Origin: an uncultured Ruminococcus sp.
GTDB lineage: Bacteria > Bacillota > Clostridia > Oscillospirales > Ruminococcaceae
Direction: 5' to 3'
NCBI GenBank assembly: GCA_934435205.1
Contig: CAKSAK010000010.1
Span: 1 to 49,976 of the forward strand
DNA: 49,976 nucleotides
The position numbers were made by a program, and so were the translations under genes. Shown here piece after piece: positions 8,728 to 17,761 of the stretch (position 1 is its first letter; each line of letters begins with the position of its first letter). The notes below the pieces were generated by a model that was not told where the DNA came from, made no database searches, and was given only the letters and a program-made list of their open reading frames with translations.

Positions 8728-9285
8728 TTATACACGGCAGTATTTTGCTCTGCCATCGCTGAAAATATCCCCTCCATGGCAATCATCAGCCACAACAAGA
8801 GGAAAATCCTCAATGTAAAGTTTTTTCACAGATTCACAGCCCAGCTCCTCAAAAGCCACTACCTCACAAGACTTTATGCAGTTGCAGGCAAGTGCGCCCG
8901 CACCGCCTATAGCACAGAGATAGACCGCCCCGTTTCTTACCACAGCGTCCCTTACCTCTTGTGATCTCTCGCCCTTGCCGATCATTCCGCCCAATCCAAG
9001 ATCAAGCAATCTCGGTGCAAACCTATCCATTCTTCCCGAAGTGGTCGGTCCGCATGAACCGATAGGCTTTCCCTCAGGCGCAGGAGTAGGTCCGGCATAG
9101 TAGATAACAGCGTCTTTCAAAGGGATAGGAAGCTCCTTTCCCTCGTCAAGCAAAGCATTGAATCTTTTATGTGCAGCGTCCCTTGCAGTGTACACAACGC
9201 CCGAAAGCAATATCTTGTCACCGCATTTAAGCTCTCCGCTCACCGCTTTAAGCTCCTCAGAACGCACCTTTCTTATTTCCGACAT
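8728..9285 (-). CDS. Fe-S hydro-lyase beta subunit (class I fumarase / tartrate dehydratase type)
   Basis: This is the C-terminal (beta) half of an iron-sulfur hydro-lyase such as fumarase or L-tartrate dehydratase, 185 aa. Typical segments are LSGVVYTARDAAHKR, YYAGPTPAPEGKPIGSCGPT-TSGRMD, MIGKG and AIGGAGALA. In two-subunit enzymes the alpha subunit carries the 4Fe-4S cysteines and is normally adjacent; no alpha gene lies next to this one. It starts 10 bases after the DivIVA-type gene and ends at a strong terminator, so those two genes probably share a message. Fumarate and tartrate specificity cannot be told apart here. Confidence 0.85.
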   Translation of the reverse strand: MSEIRKVRSEELKAVSGELKCGDKILLSGVVYTARDAAHKRFNALLDEGKELPIPLKDAVIYYAGPTPAPEGKPIGSCGPTTSGRMDRFAPRLLDLGLGGMIGKGERSQEVRDAVVRNGAVYLCAIGGAGALACNCIKSCEVVAFEELGCESVKKLYIEDFPLVVADDCHGGDIFSDGRAKYCRV

Positions 9286-9294
9286 GACAAACTG

Positions 9295-10284
9295 TTATTC
9301 AGCGTCATCATCGCTTACAAGAGAAAGACCATCGTCGATAAGATCTCTTGCAGTGTTTACAGCACCGATACTATTGCCATACAGATCGTTAAGTGATGTA
9401 ACGAGCTGCTGAACAGTTTCGCTCAGACTTGTGAACTGTGTCTTAACAGACTCTCTCAGATCAGCAGACTGCGCTCTGATGTTCTTAGCTTCGTTCTTAG
9501 CGTCGCTTACTACCTTTGCAGCTTCGGCATTTGCCTTTGATGTTACGTCAGCGGCTTCTGCGTTAGCCTTAGATGTAACAGCCTCAGCCTCAGCGTTAGC
9601 CTTTGATGTTACTTCCTCCGCCTGCTTGTTAGCTGCGCTTGTAACAGCCTCAGCCTCCTGCTTAGCAGCAGCCGTCATTGCAGCAGCGCTTGACTTAGCT
9701 GTCTGAAGTGTAGTATCAGCCTCTGTCTGAGCATTTGTAACAAGCTTCTGTGCCTGTGCATTTGCGTCAGCAAGAACCTGATCCTGAAGCTGCTTAGCTT
9801 CATCTTCCATCTGCTTAGCAGCCTTCTTAGCTTCCTGAACGACCTTATTAGCTGTGTTCTGAGCTTCCATGAACACGCTTCCAAGATCGAATGCAGGAGC
9901 GGCTGTGCCGGCATTAGCCTCAGCAGTTTCCAGCTTCTCTTTAAGATCCTCGATCTCCTGCTTCTGCTTTTCAAGCTCAGCGTCCTTTTCAGTTACCTGC
10001 TGCTCATAGTCAGCGATACGAACCTTCATTGTATCAGTATTAGCCATAAGCTCGGCTATCTTGTTCTTTGCCTCTTCTACCTTTTTCTCAAGCTCTTTCT
10101 TGCCCTCGAAGTCCTGCTTCTGAGCACCGCCCTGCTTCTCAAGACGTTCGATAGTTTCGTTCTGGTCATTGACCTGAGCCTCAAGAGTATAAATTTTAGA
10201 AGTAAGGTCGTCTACATAAGCAAGAACGTCCTGCTTATCAAATCCGCCGACTCTTACCGTTCTTAAATAACCATTACTAGCCAT
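9295..10284 (-). CDS. DivIVA-domain coiled-coil protein
   Basis: This 329-aa cytoplasmic protein probably marks the cell pole or division site. Residues 8-40 (RTVRVGGFDKQDVLAYVDDL) match the DivIVA membrane-binding start. The rest is predicted coiled coil, with Ala/Glu/Lys-rich repeats and five tandem 11-residue units around VTSKANAEA in the second half. There is no transmembrane segment. The start has GGAGGG upstream and its own near-consensus promoter. Its position next to ftsZ suits a division role. It is longer than B. subtilis DivIVA because of the repeated section. Confidence 0.82.
   Translation of the reverse strand: MASNGYLRTVRVGGFDKQDVLAYVDDLTSKIYTLEAQVNDQNETIERLEKQGGAQKQDFEGKKELEKKVEEAKNKIAELMANTDTMKVRIADYEQQVTEKDAELEKQKQEIEDLKEKLETAEANAGTAAPAFDLGSVFMEAQNTANKVVQEAKKAAKQMEDEAKQLQDQVLADANAQAQKLVTNAQTEADTTLQTAKSSAAAMTAAAKQEAEAVTSAANKQAEEVTSKANAEAEAVTSKANAEAADVTSKANAEAAKVVSDAKNEAKNIRAQSADLRESVKTQFTSLSETVQQLVTSLNDLYGNSIGAVNTARDLIDDGLSLVSDDDAE
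9489..9655 (-). repeat. Tandem 33-base coding repeat in the DivIVA-type gene
   Basis: Five consecutive units encode 11-residue repeats of the form (E/A)(A/E)VTSKANAEA. The middle three are nearly identical and the flanking two have diverged. Eleven-residue periodicity is typical of right-handed (hendecad) coiled coils. Confidence 0.7.
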
Positions 10285-10314
10285 TTCAATCCCTCCACAT
10301 TAGTGATTATATCT

Positions 10315-10343
10315 ATTATACAATAAACCACGTTATTTTTCAA
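10315..10343 (-). promoter_or_regulatory. Promoter of the DivIVA-type gene
   Basis: On the minus strand, TTGAAA (10343-10338), 17 bases and a perfect TATAAT (10320-10315) lie about 30 bases before the ATG. The 320-base gap to ftsZ otherwise holds AT-rich DNA and the ftsZ terminator. Confidence 0.75.
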
Positions 10344-10556
10344 CTGATTTAAGCCGTTTTCAAAAATTTCATTATTCCATACAAAATAGCAACTGAAATT
10401 TATACAAAATGTCTTAAAATCATATCTATCACAGAATAATTATATCAAATTTTCCGTAAGATTTCAAGTGGTTTTGCGAAAATTTTTCAATATCCTGATT
10501 ATTTTCTGAGAATACGAAAATCTCTTCTGCTATGTAAACGTTTTCTGCTCTTGATT

Positions 10557-10593
10557 CAAACAAGGCGGACAGCGTAAACGCCGATCCGCCTTT
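10557..10593 (-). terminator. Terminator after ftsZ
   Basis: Arms AAGGCGGA/TCCGCCTT (10562-10592) enclose a second small stem (GCG-TTTA-CGC). The minus strand continues TTGTTTG, a modest T-run. It lies about 10 bases past the ftsZ stop. Confidence 0.7.
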
Positions 10594-10603
10594 GAAAGCA
10601 TTA

Positions 10604-11731
10604 TTACTTGTTCTTGAAGATATTGAAGATATCGTCGTAATAATTTGGATTATCAGCAGCCTTAACGCCAGCCTTGTGCATCGCTTCAGCGTCAGCCTTT
10701 GCGTCGTCAGCCTTCTGAGTAAAATTTGCAGTATATGTTGTTGCAGCCTTTGGTGCAGCCTCAGGAACGTCATCTCTGTCAACAAAGTCAGCAGCGATAA
10801 CAGTAACGTCCATAGCGTCCTTGGTATCAGGATTTGTACCGTTACCGAAAATGATCTCAACGTTATCGTCAGCAGCGTCTGCTATAGCAGCAGTAAGCTC
10901 GTCCATATCACTGATAAGGAGATCCTCGCTCATTGTAACGTTTACGATAAGTCTTCTCGCACCCTTGATAGAAGTTTCAAGAAGGTCGGAAGAAATGACC
11001 TGATTGATGATATCCTGTACCTTATCCTTGCCCTCGCCGTGACCGATAGCAATATGCGCTCTGCCTGCGCCCTTAAGAATAGTAGTAACGTCAGCGAAGT
11101 CAACGTTGATCTCATCATGTCTTGTAATGATCTCAGCGATAGCGATAACGTCTGTCTTAAGAACTTCATCAGCGATAGCGTAAGACTGCTTCATAGTGAG
11201 GCGCATCTCGTTTGTGATAAGGTTCTGGTTAGGGATAACGATAAGAGCGTCAACGTGCTTGATAAGAGCCTCGATACCCTTTTCTGCTCTCTCCATTTTC
11301 TTTGCGCCCTCAAATTTGAAAGGCTTTGTAACAACTGCGATAGTAAGCTTGTCAAGTGACTGTGCGATCTCAGCAACTACAGGTGCAGCACCAGTACCTG
11401 TTCCGCCGCCCATACCTGCTGTGATGAATACCATGTCAGCGTCCTTGATAGCGTTCTCGATCTCGTCCTTGCTTTCCTGAGCGGAAGCCTCGCCGATCTC
11501 AGGCTTTGCGCCTGCGCCCAGACCGTGAGTCAGCTTCTCACCTATCTGGATCTGTGTGTGTGCAGCTGACTTATGCAGTGCCTGGATATCAGTATTAACA
11601 GCGATATATTCAACATTTCCCTCGATACCAGCCTGTGCGATACAGTTAAGTGCGTTTCCACCGCCGCCGCCGACACCGATTACCTTGATCTTTGCGCCTA
11701 CGACCGGCTCTTCAACATACTCGTAACCCAT
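10604..11731 (-). CDS. ftsZ: Cell division protein FtsZ
   Basis: This is the tubulin-like GTPase that forms the division ring on the inner face of the membrane. Residues 15-25 hold GVGGGGGNALNCI, and the tubulin signature GMGGGTGTGAAPVVA lies near 105-118. NVDFADV and the T7 loop region follow. After about residue 315 there is a variable linker rich in Ala/Asp/Lys, ending in NPNYYDDIFNIFKNK, a plausible C-terminal binding peptide. Length 375 aa is normal. The SD is GGAGGAG. It is the last gene of the dcw cluster and has its own promoter. Confidence 0.97.
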   Translation of the reverse strand: MGYEYVEEPVVGAKIKVIGVGGGGGNALNCIAQAGIEGNVEYIAVNTDIQALHKSAAHTQIQIGEKLTHGLGAGAKPEIGEASAQESKDEIENAIKDADMVFITAGMGGGTGTGAAPVVAEIAQSLDKLTIAVVTKPFKFEGAKKMERAEKGIEALIKHVDALIVIPNQNLITNEMRLTMKQSYAIADEVLKTDVIAIAEIITRHDEINVDFADVTTILKGAGRAHIAIGHGEGKDKVQDIINQVISSDLLETSIKGARRLIVNVTMSEDLLISDMDELTAAIADAADDNVEIIFGNGTNPDTKDAMDVTVIAADFVDRDDVPEAAPKAATTYTANFTQKADDAKADAEAMHKAGVKAADNPNYYDDIFNIFKNK

Positions 11732-11848
11732 AATAGAACTCCTCCTAAAAGCGAATTTTCATACTTCTCCGTATTTTTACATATCAATTTATCAAATCAA
11801 AAATAAAATGCAAAAAAGCCTATGTGCCGAATATGCACATAAATAGAT

Positions 11849-11877
11849 ACAATAATATATTATCATACTTTTGTCAA
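11849..11877 (-). promoter_or_regulatory. Promoter of ftsZ
   Basis: On the minus strand, a perfect TTGACA (11877-11872), 17 bases and TATTGT (11854-11849) lie about 118 bases upstream of ftsZ. The -10 is imperfect, so the call rests mainly on the -35 and spacing. Confidence 0.5.
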
Positions 11878-11929
11878 AAAGTAAAGAACTTAAATGAAAC
11901 CATTATAAATTTTTTATTAATTATCAATA

Positions 11930-11950
11930 AAACGACTGATTTTTCAGTTT
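11930..11950 (-). terminator. Possible weak terminator after ftsQ
   Basis: A 5-base stem ACTGA/TCAGT with an AAAA loop is followed on the minus strand by CGTTTTATTG. It is short, so partial readthrough into ftsZ is likely if it works at all. Confidence 0.3.
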
Positions 11951-11986
11951 CATTTGTGTATACTATACAATTAGTTATCCTGACCC

Positions 11987-13090
11987 CTACCAACCTGTGT
12001 TCGTCTGATCGTCCACATAACCGTTGTCAGCATATCCATTGTCGGTATAGCCCTGATCACCGCCGTTATCATATTCCCAGTCGGTGTTTCCGTTCTCGTC
12101 AGTCCACTGATCTGTGCCTGCATTGTCGGCATCATCATTGCCGTCCCATGTGTTGGTATCGTCGCTGTAGCCCTGGTTATCGTCCCCTGACCATGAGTTA
12201 TCACTGTCCCATGTGTTGCCGTCATCAATATTAGTATCAGCCGATACCGCACTGCTGCTGTCATCTGGCTTTGCAGAGCTTGTGTCGTCAGGCTTTGACG
12301 ACTCCTCCTGCGATTTCGGAATAGCCGAAATGCCGCTGTCAGCACCGTTGTAAATAAGCGTACCCTCGTAATCGTCAGTAATGCTCTCGTCAATTACCGC
12401 CTTAAGATATGTAAGCTTGTATTCCATATCCACCGAGCTTCCAAGCTTTATTTCAAGCCTGCCGTCATACATAAGCTTGATATCCGAACGGGTGGTAAGG
12501 TCAATAGAGTCTATATTTTTAAATTTCAGGTCATGAAGATCATTCAGAAGCTCTTTAAGGATATCCGCCTTAAAGGAATCCTCAGAAGCGAGCTTGTCGC
12601 CCTGCTCAAGGCTTTTAAGCTCAAAGCCCTTTATAACAGGTATGTCCCCCGTAGGGTCAGGATTTTTTGCTTCAAGGATCTTTCCTGAAGCAGACAGCAC
12701 ATAATAAGAGTTTTTATACTCGATATCAGCCGCCTTTTCGGCCTCTGTGCAGGTTATAACAAGTGTTGACGGAAATTTCTTTGTGACCTTGACATCATCA
12801 AGATACACAAGAGTATCTTTCAAACGCTTTTCTACTATATCCGTATTTGTCCTCACAAGGTTCTGTCCCGTTGAAACGCCGCCCACGCCAAGGATCTGAT
12901 CCTGCTCGTAAAGGGTAACGCCCTCTATTTTTATCTCCGACACATTAAAAAACAAAAACATACTCAGCACCAGCAGCAGCGCCGCAACCGCAAAAAAGCT
13001 GGCAACATACACGTTGCGCATATTCACTGTCCGCTGACGTGCCGCAGGCCGCTGTGAGTTCATTCTGTTTTCCTTGTAAGTTCCGTTCAT
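11987..13090 (-). CDS. divIB: FtsQ/DivIB-type division protein with acidic C-terminal tail
   Basis: This bitopic membrane protein of the divisome is 367 aa. A cytoplasmic N-terminus of about 28 residues is followed by one membrane segment (VASFFAVAALLLVLSMFLFF). Then comes a POTRA-type domain (VSEIKIEGVTLYEQDQILGV) and the beta domain to about residue 265. The last 100 residues are unusual: a low-complexity tail rich in Asp, Asn, Gly, Trp and Tyr with SSKPDD repeats, expected outside the cell. Start has AGGAAAG upstream. It follows murA by 19 bases in the dcw operon. The gene could equally be named ftsQ. Confidence 0.85.
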   Translation of the reverse strand: MNGTYKENRMNSQRPAARQRTVNMRNVYVASFFAVAALLLVLSMFLFFNVSEIKIEGVTLYEQDQILGVGGVSTGQNLVRTNTDIVEKRLKDTLVYLDDVKVTKKFPSTLVITCTEAEKAADIEYKNSYYVLSASGKILEAKNPDPTGDIPVIKGFELKSLEQGDKLASEDSFKADILKELLNDLHDLKFKNIDSIDLTTRSDIKLMYDGRLEIKLGSSVDMEYKLTYLKAVIDESITDDYEGTLIYNGADSGISAIPKSQEESSKPDDTSSAKPDDSSSAVSADTNIDDGNTWDSDNSWSGDDNQGYSDDTNTWDGNDDADNAGTDQWTDENGNTDWEYDNGGDQGYTDNGYADNGYVDDQTNTGW

Positions 13091-13109
13091 TTTTTCTCTT
13101 TCCTAACTG

Positions 13110-14369
13110 CTAGTAATTTACACGTTTTATGTTTCCGCCCAGAAGCGTAAAAGCATTTTCAATGCAGTCATAGCCCCTGTCCATAAGCTTTATATTCGTG
13201 AGAGATGTTTCTCCCTCTGCAGAAAGCGCCGCCACAGCCAGCGCCGCACCGCCTCTAAGGTCAGGCGCACGGACTTTTGCTCCGTAAAGCTCCTTCACGC
13301 CCTCGATAACAGCCACTTTTCCCTCTGTCTTTATATCCGCACCCATTCTCACAAGCTCGTCAACATGGCGGTAGCGGTTTTCAAAAATATTTTCCACCAC
13401 CACACTGGTGCCTTTTGCCTTAGCAAGAGCCGCCGTGACTATCGCCTGAGCGTCCGTAGGGAATCCCGGGTAAGGCATAGTCCTCACCGTCCGCACAGCT
13501 TTTAGCTGTTTAGGCGCTTTTATAAATATCCTGTCCTCATATAGAAATACCTGACAGCCCATTTGCTCAAATATAGGTATGACCGCACGGATATCCCCTG
13601 CCCTTGCCCCAAGCAGACCTATCTCGCCGCCTGTTGCCGCCGCTGCACTCATAAAAGTCGCCGCAACTATCCTGTCGGGCATGACAGAGTATTCACAGCC
13701 GTGCAGCTTTTCCACACCGCTTATGGTTATCGTTCCGCCTCCTGCGCCGCTTATCTTTGCACCGCAGCAGTTCAGAAACTCCGCAAGATCGCATATCTCA
13801 GGCTCTCTTGCCGCATTGTATATCACCGTGTCGCCCTTTGCCAGAACAGCCGCAAGCATGATGTTCTCAGTCGCTCCCACAGAGGGGAACGAAAGGTCTA
13901 TCCTAGCCCCTCTAAGCCCTCTCGGGCAGGTGCAGCTAAGCACGCCATACTCCTCGTTTATCCTGACGCCCATTTTTCTAAGTGCGCACAGGTGCATATC
14001 TATAGGTCTCGGACCAAGCTCACACCCTCCCGGGAATGACAGCCTGCATTCACCTGTTCTTCCAAGAACAGCTCCCAGAAAAACGATAGACGAACGCATC
14101 TCTCTCATAAGCTCATCTGGCACAAAGGTCTTTACAGCGCCCCTTGCGTCCACAGTTACACAGCCGTCCTCACGGCTGCACCTTGCCCCAAGCACCGACA
14201 GAATGCGGCAAGCCGCAAATACGTCCGAAAGTGCAGGACAGTTATGTAGCCTGATCTCTCCGTTTATAAGAACACACCCTGCCAGCAGCGGCAGAGCTGC
14301 GTTTTTTGCTCCCTGAACGGTTATCTCTCCGTTCAGCCTGCTTCCTCCCTGAATGATAAGCCGTTGCAT
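13110..14369 (-). CDS. murA: UDP-N-acetylglucosamine 1-carboxyvinyltransferase (MurA)
   Basis: This enzyme transfers enolpyruvate from phosphoenolpyruvate to UDP-GlcNAc, the first committed step of peptidoglycan synthesis in the cytoplasm. The N-terminus has GGSRLNGEITVQGAKNAALP, with the substrate-binding KN pair. The catalytic Cys lies in SFPGGCELGPRPIDMHL at about residue 115, the position known from E. coli MurA. AMPYPGFPTD-type sequence is present as TMPYPGFPTDAQA. Length 419 aa is normal. SD AAGGAG. It lies between the unknown membrane protein and ftsQ. Confidence 0.96.
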   Translation of the reverse strand: MQRLIIQGGSRLNGEITVQGAKNAALPLLAGCVLINGEIRLHNCPALSDVFAACRILSVLGARCSREDGCVTVDARGAVKTFVPDELMREMRSSIVFLGAVLGRTGECRLSFPGGCELGPRPIDMHLCALRKMGVRINEEYGVLSCTCPRGLRGARIDLSFPSVGATENIMLAAVLAKGDTVIYNAAREPEICDLAEFLNCCGAKISGAGGGTITISGVEKLHGCEYSVMPDRIVAATFMSAAAATGGEIGLLGARAGDIRAVIPIFEQMGCQVFLYEDRIFIKAPKQLKAVRTVRTMPYPGFPTDAQAIVTAALAKAKGTSVVVENIFENRYRHVDELVRMGADIKTEGKVAVIEGVKELYGAKVRAPDLRGGAALAVAALSAEGETSLTNIKLMDRGYDCIENAFTLLGGNIKRVNY

Positions 14370-14430
14370 AAGCGTCGCTCCTTTTAAGGTTTTGACTTAT
14401 CTTATGCAGGACCGCCCATATAGGTTAAAG

Positions 14431-15339
14431 CTATCTGTTGAGATATATCTCTATGGCGTTTGAAACAGGCATAAAAGCAGGCAAACAAGGCAGATAGGAG
14501 TTCTTGCCTATCTTCTTTTTCATATCCTTAGTTGAAAGTATCATGCCGGTAACGCAGTCGTCAAACGTACTATCGTCCATATCAGTGATATTCACAAGTA
14601 TCCTAACAGTGACCTCCTTGCTGGAAAACGGAGGAACAGTGTCGCCTATTACCTCGCCGTCACCGTTTGTTGTAACGCTGGTCGCATAGCATACCGCCTT
14701 GTCATATTCAGAAGAAACATGGCTTATCTCATACTGCGGTATCTTTATCTCAAAAGGAGACGGGTTTTTGATATTGAACACTATATCTGCAAAACGATAG
14801 CTTGAACTCAACTCAGAACCAAAAGCCTCTTCGTTGTATACAGAATAATTTGACAGCGCATATGTTTTAAAATCCGTCATACCCATTGTTTTGAACACGT
14901 TGTCGTCATATCTCACCACGCTCTTGTCTGCGTCGTTGAAAAACAGCGGTGGGAAGAAGAACACCATAAGCACCAGTATGATGACCACCGTAACGATCAC
15001 CTTTATCACCTTGCCACGCTTTACATATGCTCCTCTTACCTTTACGCCCTTGTTAAGACCTGTCGCCGCCTGCGCAGGCACAGCCGCAGCGTCCTCAAGG
15101 AAATCGTCCTCTTTGTCGTCCTCTTCCTTGTGCTTGGTAGGGTCATCGTAGGTCTTTGTGGCACGGTCGAACTCCCCTGCCTTGTTGAACTTTTCTCCGT
15201 CAAAGATCTCATCGGCGGTGCGGTTCACTCCGCTGCCCTTGAACTTTTTATCTGACAGCTTTTTTATCTTGTCAACATCAGGCACTTCAATGCTGTCCAT
15301 TGAAGCCCTCTTGTTATACTGTCTGTAATTCTTATCCAT
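14431..15339 (-). CDS. Unknown single-span membrane protein inside the dcw cluster
   Basis: I do not recognise a family. The 302-aa protein has a charged, low-complexity cytoplasmic part of about 115 residues (KKLSDKKFKGSG, KHKEEDDKEDD). One membrane segment follows (VIKVIVTVVIILVLMVFFFPPLFF), then an extracellular domain of about 165 residues with a run VFNIKNPSPFEIKIPQYEI that resembles an immunoglobulin-like or LEA-like fold. It sits between murG (28 bases) and murA on the same strand with its own SD (AAGGGG). A role in wall synthesis or division is suggested only by this position. Confidence 0.75.
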   Translation of the reverse strand: MDKNYRQYNKRASMDSIEVPDVDKIKKLSDKKFKGSGVNRTADEIFDGEKFNKAGEFDRATKTYDDPTKHKEEDDKEDDFLEDAAAVPAQAATGLNKGVKVRGAYVKRGKVIKVIVTVVIILVLMVFFFPPLFFNDADKSVVRYDDNVFKTMGMTDFKTYALSNYSVYNEEAFGSELSSSYRFADIVFNIKNPSPFEIKIPQYEISHVSSEYDKAVCYATSVTTNGDGEVIGDTVPPFSSKEVTVRILVNITDMDDSTFDDCVTGMILSTKDMKKKIGKNSYLPCLPAFMPVSNAIEIYLNR

Positions 15340-15367
15340 TATTTTATCCCCTTAAATTTTACGTTCC

Positions 15368-16495
15368 TTATCCCTTGATAAGCGGCTCTAAAGCCTTGAA
15401 TATCCTGTCCTCAGTATCGGCAACATGGAGCTTTGCGGCGTTTTCCGAGCACTGCCTCAGCTTCTCAGGGTCTTCTATAAGTCCCTTTACAGTATCGATA
15501 AAAAGCTTTTCCGTCAAGTCTTTTTCTTCGATAACAAAGCCTGCTCCTGCGTTTTGCAACACCATGCCGTTGTAATACTGATGATTTTCAGCCACCATAG
15601 GCGACGGGATAAGCACAGAAGCTCTGCCCATTGCTTCAAGCTCCGCCAGCGACGCCGCACCGCACCTTGATATAACAAGGTCAGCCGCAGCCATTGCCAC
15701 AGGCATATTGATATAATCCTTTATGATACGTCTGCTGTTGTCAATGTCTATACCCATAGCCTTCAGCTTATCAGGATAGTCCTTATAACCCTGATAAGTG
15801 CCGTAGGAATGTATATGACACACCTTAACATCATTGTCCTGATACCATTTCAAAAGCTTTGCGATATTCTCATTAAGCACTCTCGCACCCAGACTTCCGC
15901 CTGTTGAAAGCACACATATCTCGTTCTCGTCAAAGCCAAGCTGTTTTTTAGCCTCCGCCTTTGACATGGTGTTGAAAGCTCCCCTTACAGGCAGACCTGT
16001 CACCACGGTCTTAGCATTTTCGGGCATATACTTTTCTGCCTCTTTCACAGTGAGCATAACAACGTCCGCAGACTTTGCAAGTATCTTGTTTGTCACGCCC
16101 GGAAAAGCGTTCTGCTCGTGAATAGCCGTCTTTATACCCATTTTAGCGGCTTTTCTAACTATTGGTCCTGAAACATATCCTCCAGTTCCTATAACAAGGT
16201 CAGGTCTTGCTTCCTTTATTATCTTCTTTGCAGTGCTTCCCGACTTTGCAAGACACCCTGCCGCATGGATATTTCTTTTGAGATTTGCCCAGTTAGGCTT
16301 TCTCTGAAAACCCTCTATCTTTATAGGATAGAATTTATATCCTGCCGCAGGCACGAGCCTTGCTTCAAGCTTTTCAGGATTTCCCGCAAAGCTTATCTCA
16401 GCGTCAGGATAGTGTTTTTTTATGATCTCCGCAATGGCAAGAGCAGGATTTACATGACCTGCCGTACCGCCGCCTGCAAGTAAAACTCTGAGCAT
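15368..16495 (-). CDS. murG: MurG, undecaprenyl-PP-MurNAc-pentapeptide N-acetylglucosaminyltransferase
   Basis: This peripheral membrane GT28 enzyme adds GlcNAc to lipid I to make lipid II. The N-terminal nucleotide-like loop is LLAGGGTAGHVNPALAIAE. Other family segments are GTGGYVSGP, HEQNAFPGVTNK, STGGSLGARVLN and the donor-binding ISRCGAASLAELEAMGR-ASVLIP. Length 375 aa. The SD GAGG precedes the ATG. It lies 15 bases after ftsW. Confidence 0.96.
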   Translation of the reverse strand: MLRVLLAGGGTAGHVNPALAIAEIIKKHYPDAEISFAGNPEKLEARLVPAAGYKFYPIKIEGFQRKPNWANLKRNIHAAGCLAKSGSTAKKIIKEARPDLVIGTGGYVSGPIVRKAAKMGIKTAIHEQNAFPGVTNKILAKSADVVMLTVKEAEKYMPENAKTVVTGLPVRGAFNTMSKAEAKKQLGFDENEICVLSTGGSLGARVLNENIAKLLKWYQDNDVKVCHIHSYGTYQGYKDYPDKLKAMGIDIDNSRRIIKDYINMPVAMAAADLVISRCGAASLAELEAMGRASVLIPSPMVAENHQYYNGMVLQNAGAGFVIEEKDLTEKLFIDTVKGLIEDPEKLRQCSENAAKLHVADTEDRIFKALEPLIKG

Positions 16496-16510
16496 AGAAC
16501 TAATACCTCT

Positions 16511-17737
16511 TTACTTTTTTTTGATGCACTGACGTGAAACGTTCAGCATGATACCCATTTCTGCAAGCTGTATCATCAGCGCAGTACCGCCATAGCTGAA
16601 AAACGGCAGCGAGATACCCGTGTTAGGGAAAGCGTTGCAGGCTACCATGATGTTGAAAAGTGCCTGCGAACCTATCTGTATAGTTATACCAGCCGCAAGA
16701 AGCATACCAAAGCGGTCTTTGCTTCTTGAAGCGATCATGAAGCCCTCGATTATGAAAAGCACGAACAGCAGTACCACTACCATTGCGCCCACAAAGCCAA
16801 GCTCCTCGCAGATGATAGCGAAAACAAAGTCGTTTTGCGACTCAGGGAGATAATATTTCTGTCTTGACTCGCCAAAACCAAGGCCGAACCAGCCGCCCGA
16901 GCCTATAGACAACAGCGACTCATAGGTCTGGAAGGTCGTTCCGCTAGGGTCTGACTCAGGGCTTTTCCAGCTCTGTATACGCTCTGAGATGTAAGAAAAT
17001 CCCGAGCCTGACGCCATTTTGTATACAAGTAACAGCACTCCGAAAACAGCGCACACGCCTATGAACTTCCAAAAAGTCTTTTTCGGCATACCGCTTATGA
17101 ACATCATAGACACGCCTATGATACCCACCAGCATAACAGCCGACATATGCCTCTGAAAAACAAGCACAAGCGCCACCGCGCCCATTATCACTGTAAACGG
17201 TATAATACAGAATTTCCAATCCTTGAACTTAGGATAATTCACCGACATTATGTATGCAAAAATAATAATGAACGTTACCTTCAGAAGCTCCGACGGCTGA
17301 AAGTTGATCGGACCTATTTGTATCCAACGCTTTGCACCGGCAACGTCTATTCCGAAAAGAGCTGTATAAAACGTAAGAAGATATGTGGCGATAAACGCAA
17401 TATATGCTATCTTAGTGTTCTGAAAGAAGTGATAATCAAGATAGCTGGTGGCAAACATCAGAAGAAGACCAAGTCCGGCAGACTTGAGCTGGCTCACCAG
17501 ATAATAATATCCATCGTTAAATTCACTCAGCCCCCACGCATAGCTTGCAGAAAACATCATCAGAAGTCCGAATACAAGCAATACCATTACAAGAATGAAA
17601 AACGGCTTGTCTATCTCCGCAAGTATAAATCTGAATCTATGTTTTCTTTTTGCCTGTGCCACAGGTTGTTTAAGAGGAACGTGACTATTATACACTATGC
17701 TTCCGTCACGTTCACGTCTAGGACCTCTTATAGCCAA
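16511..17737 (-). CDS. ftsW: FtsW/SpoVE-type SEDS peptidoglycan glycosyltransferase
   Basis: This polytopic membrane protein of the SEDS family polymerises lipid II at the division septum with its PBP partner (encoded upstream in this cluster). About ten membrane segments are visible. Family signatures include MMFSASYAWG, GAKRWIQIGPINFQPSELLKV, ERIQSWKSPESDPSGTTFQ, the ICEELGF segment and NTGISLPFFSYGGTALM. The start is a TTG with GGGAGG eight bases upstream. RodA and SpoVE are close relatives; dcw position favours FtsW/SpoVE. Length 408 aa. Confidence 0.92.
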   Translation of the reverse strand: MAIRGPRRERDGSIVYNSHVPLKQPVAQAKRKHRFRFILAEIDKPFFILVMVLLVFGLLMMFSASYAWGLSEFNDGYYYLVSQLKSAGLGLLLMFATSYLDYHFFQNTKIAYIAFIATYLLTFYTALFGIDVAGAKRWIQIGPINFQPSELLKVTFIIIFAYIMSVNYPKFKDWKFCIIPFTVIMGAVALVLVFQRHMSAVMLVGIIGVSMMFISGMPKKTFWKFIGVCAVFGVLLLVYKMASGSGFSYISERIQSWKSPESDPSGTTFQTYESLLSIGSGGWFGLGFGESRQKYYLPESQNDFVFAIICEELGFVGAMVVVLLFVLFIIEGFMIASRSKDRFGMLLAAGITIQIGSQALFNIMVACNAFPNTGISLPFFSYGGTALMIQLAEMGIMLNVSRQCIKKK

Positions 17738-17761
17738 ACAAACAACCTCCCAACAAAATCT

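Noticed and set aside
10592..11359. 255-codon plus-strand frame opposite ftsZ
   Set aside because: It lies wholly antisense to a certain ftsZ, has no SD, and its Ser/Leu/Cys-rich composition is a mirror of the FtsZ codon pattern.
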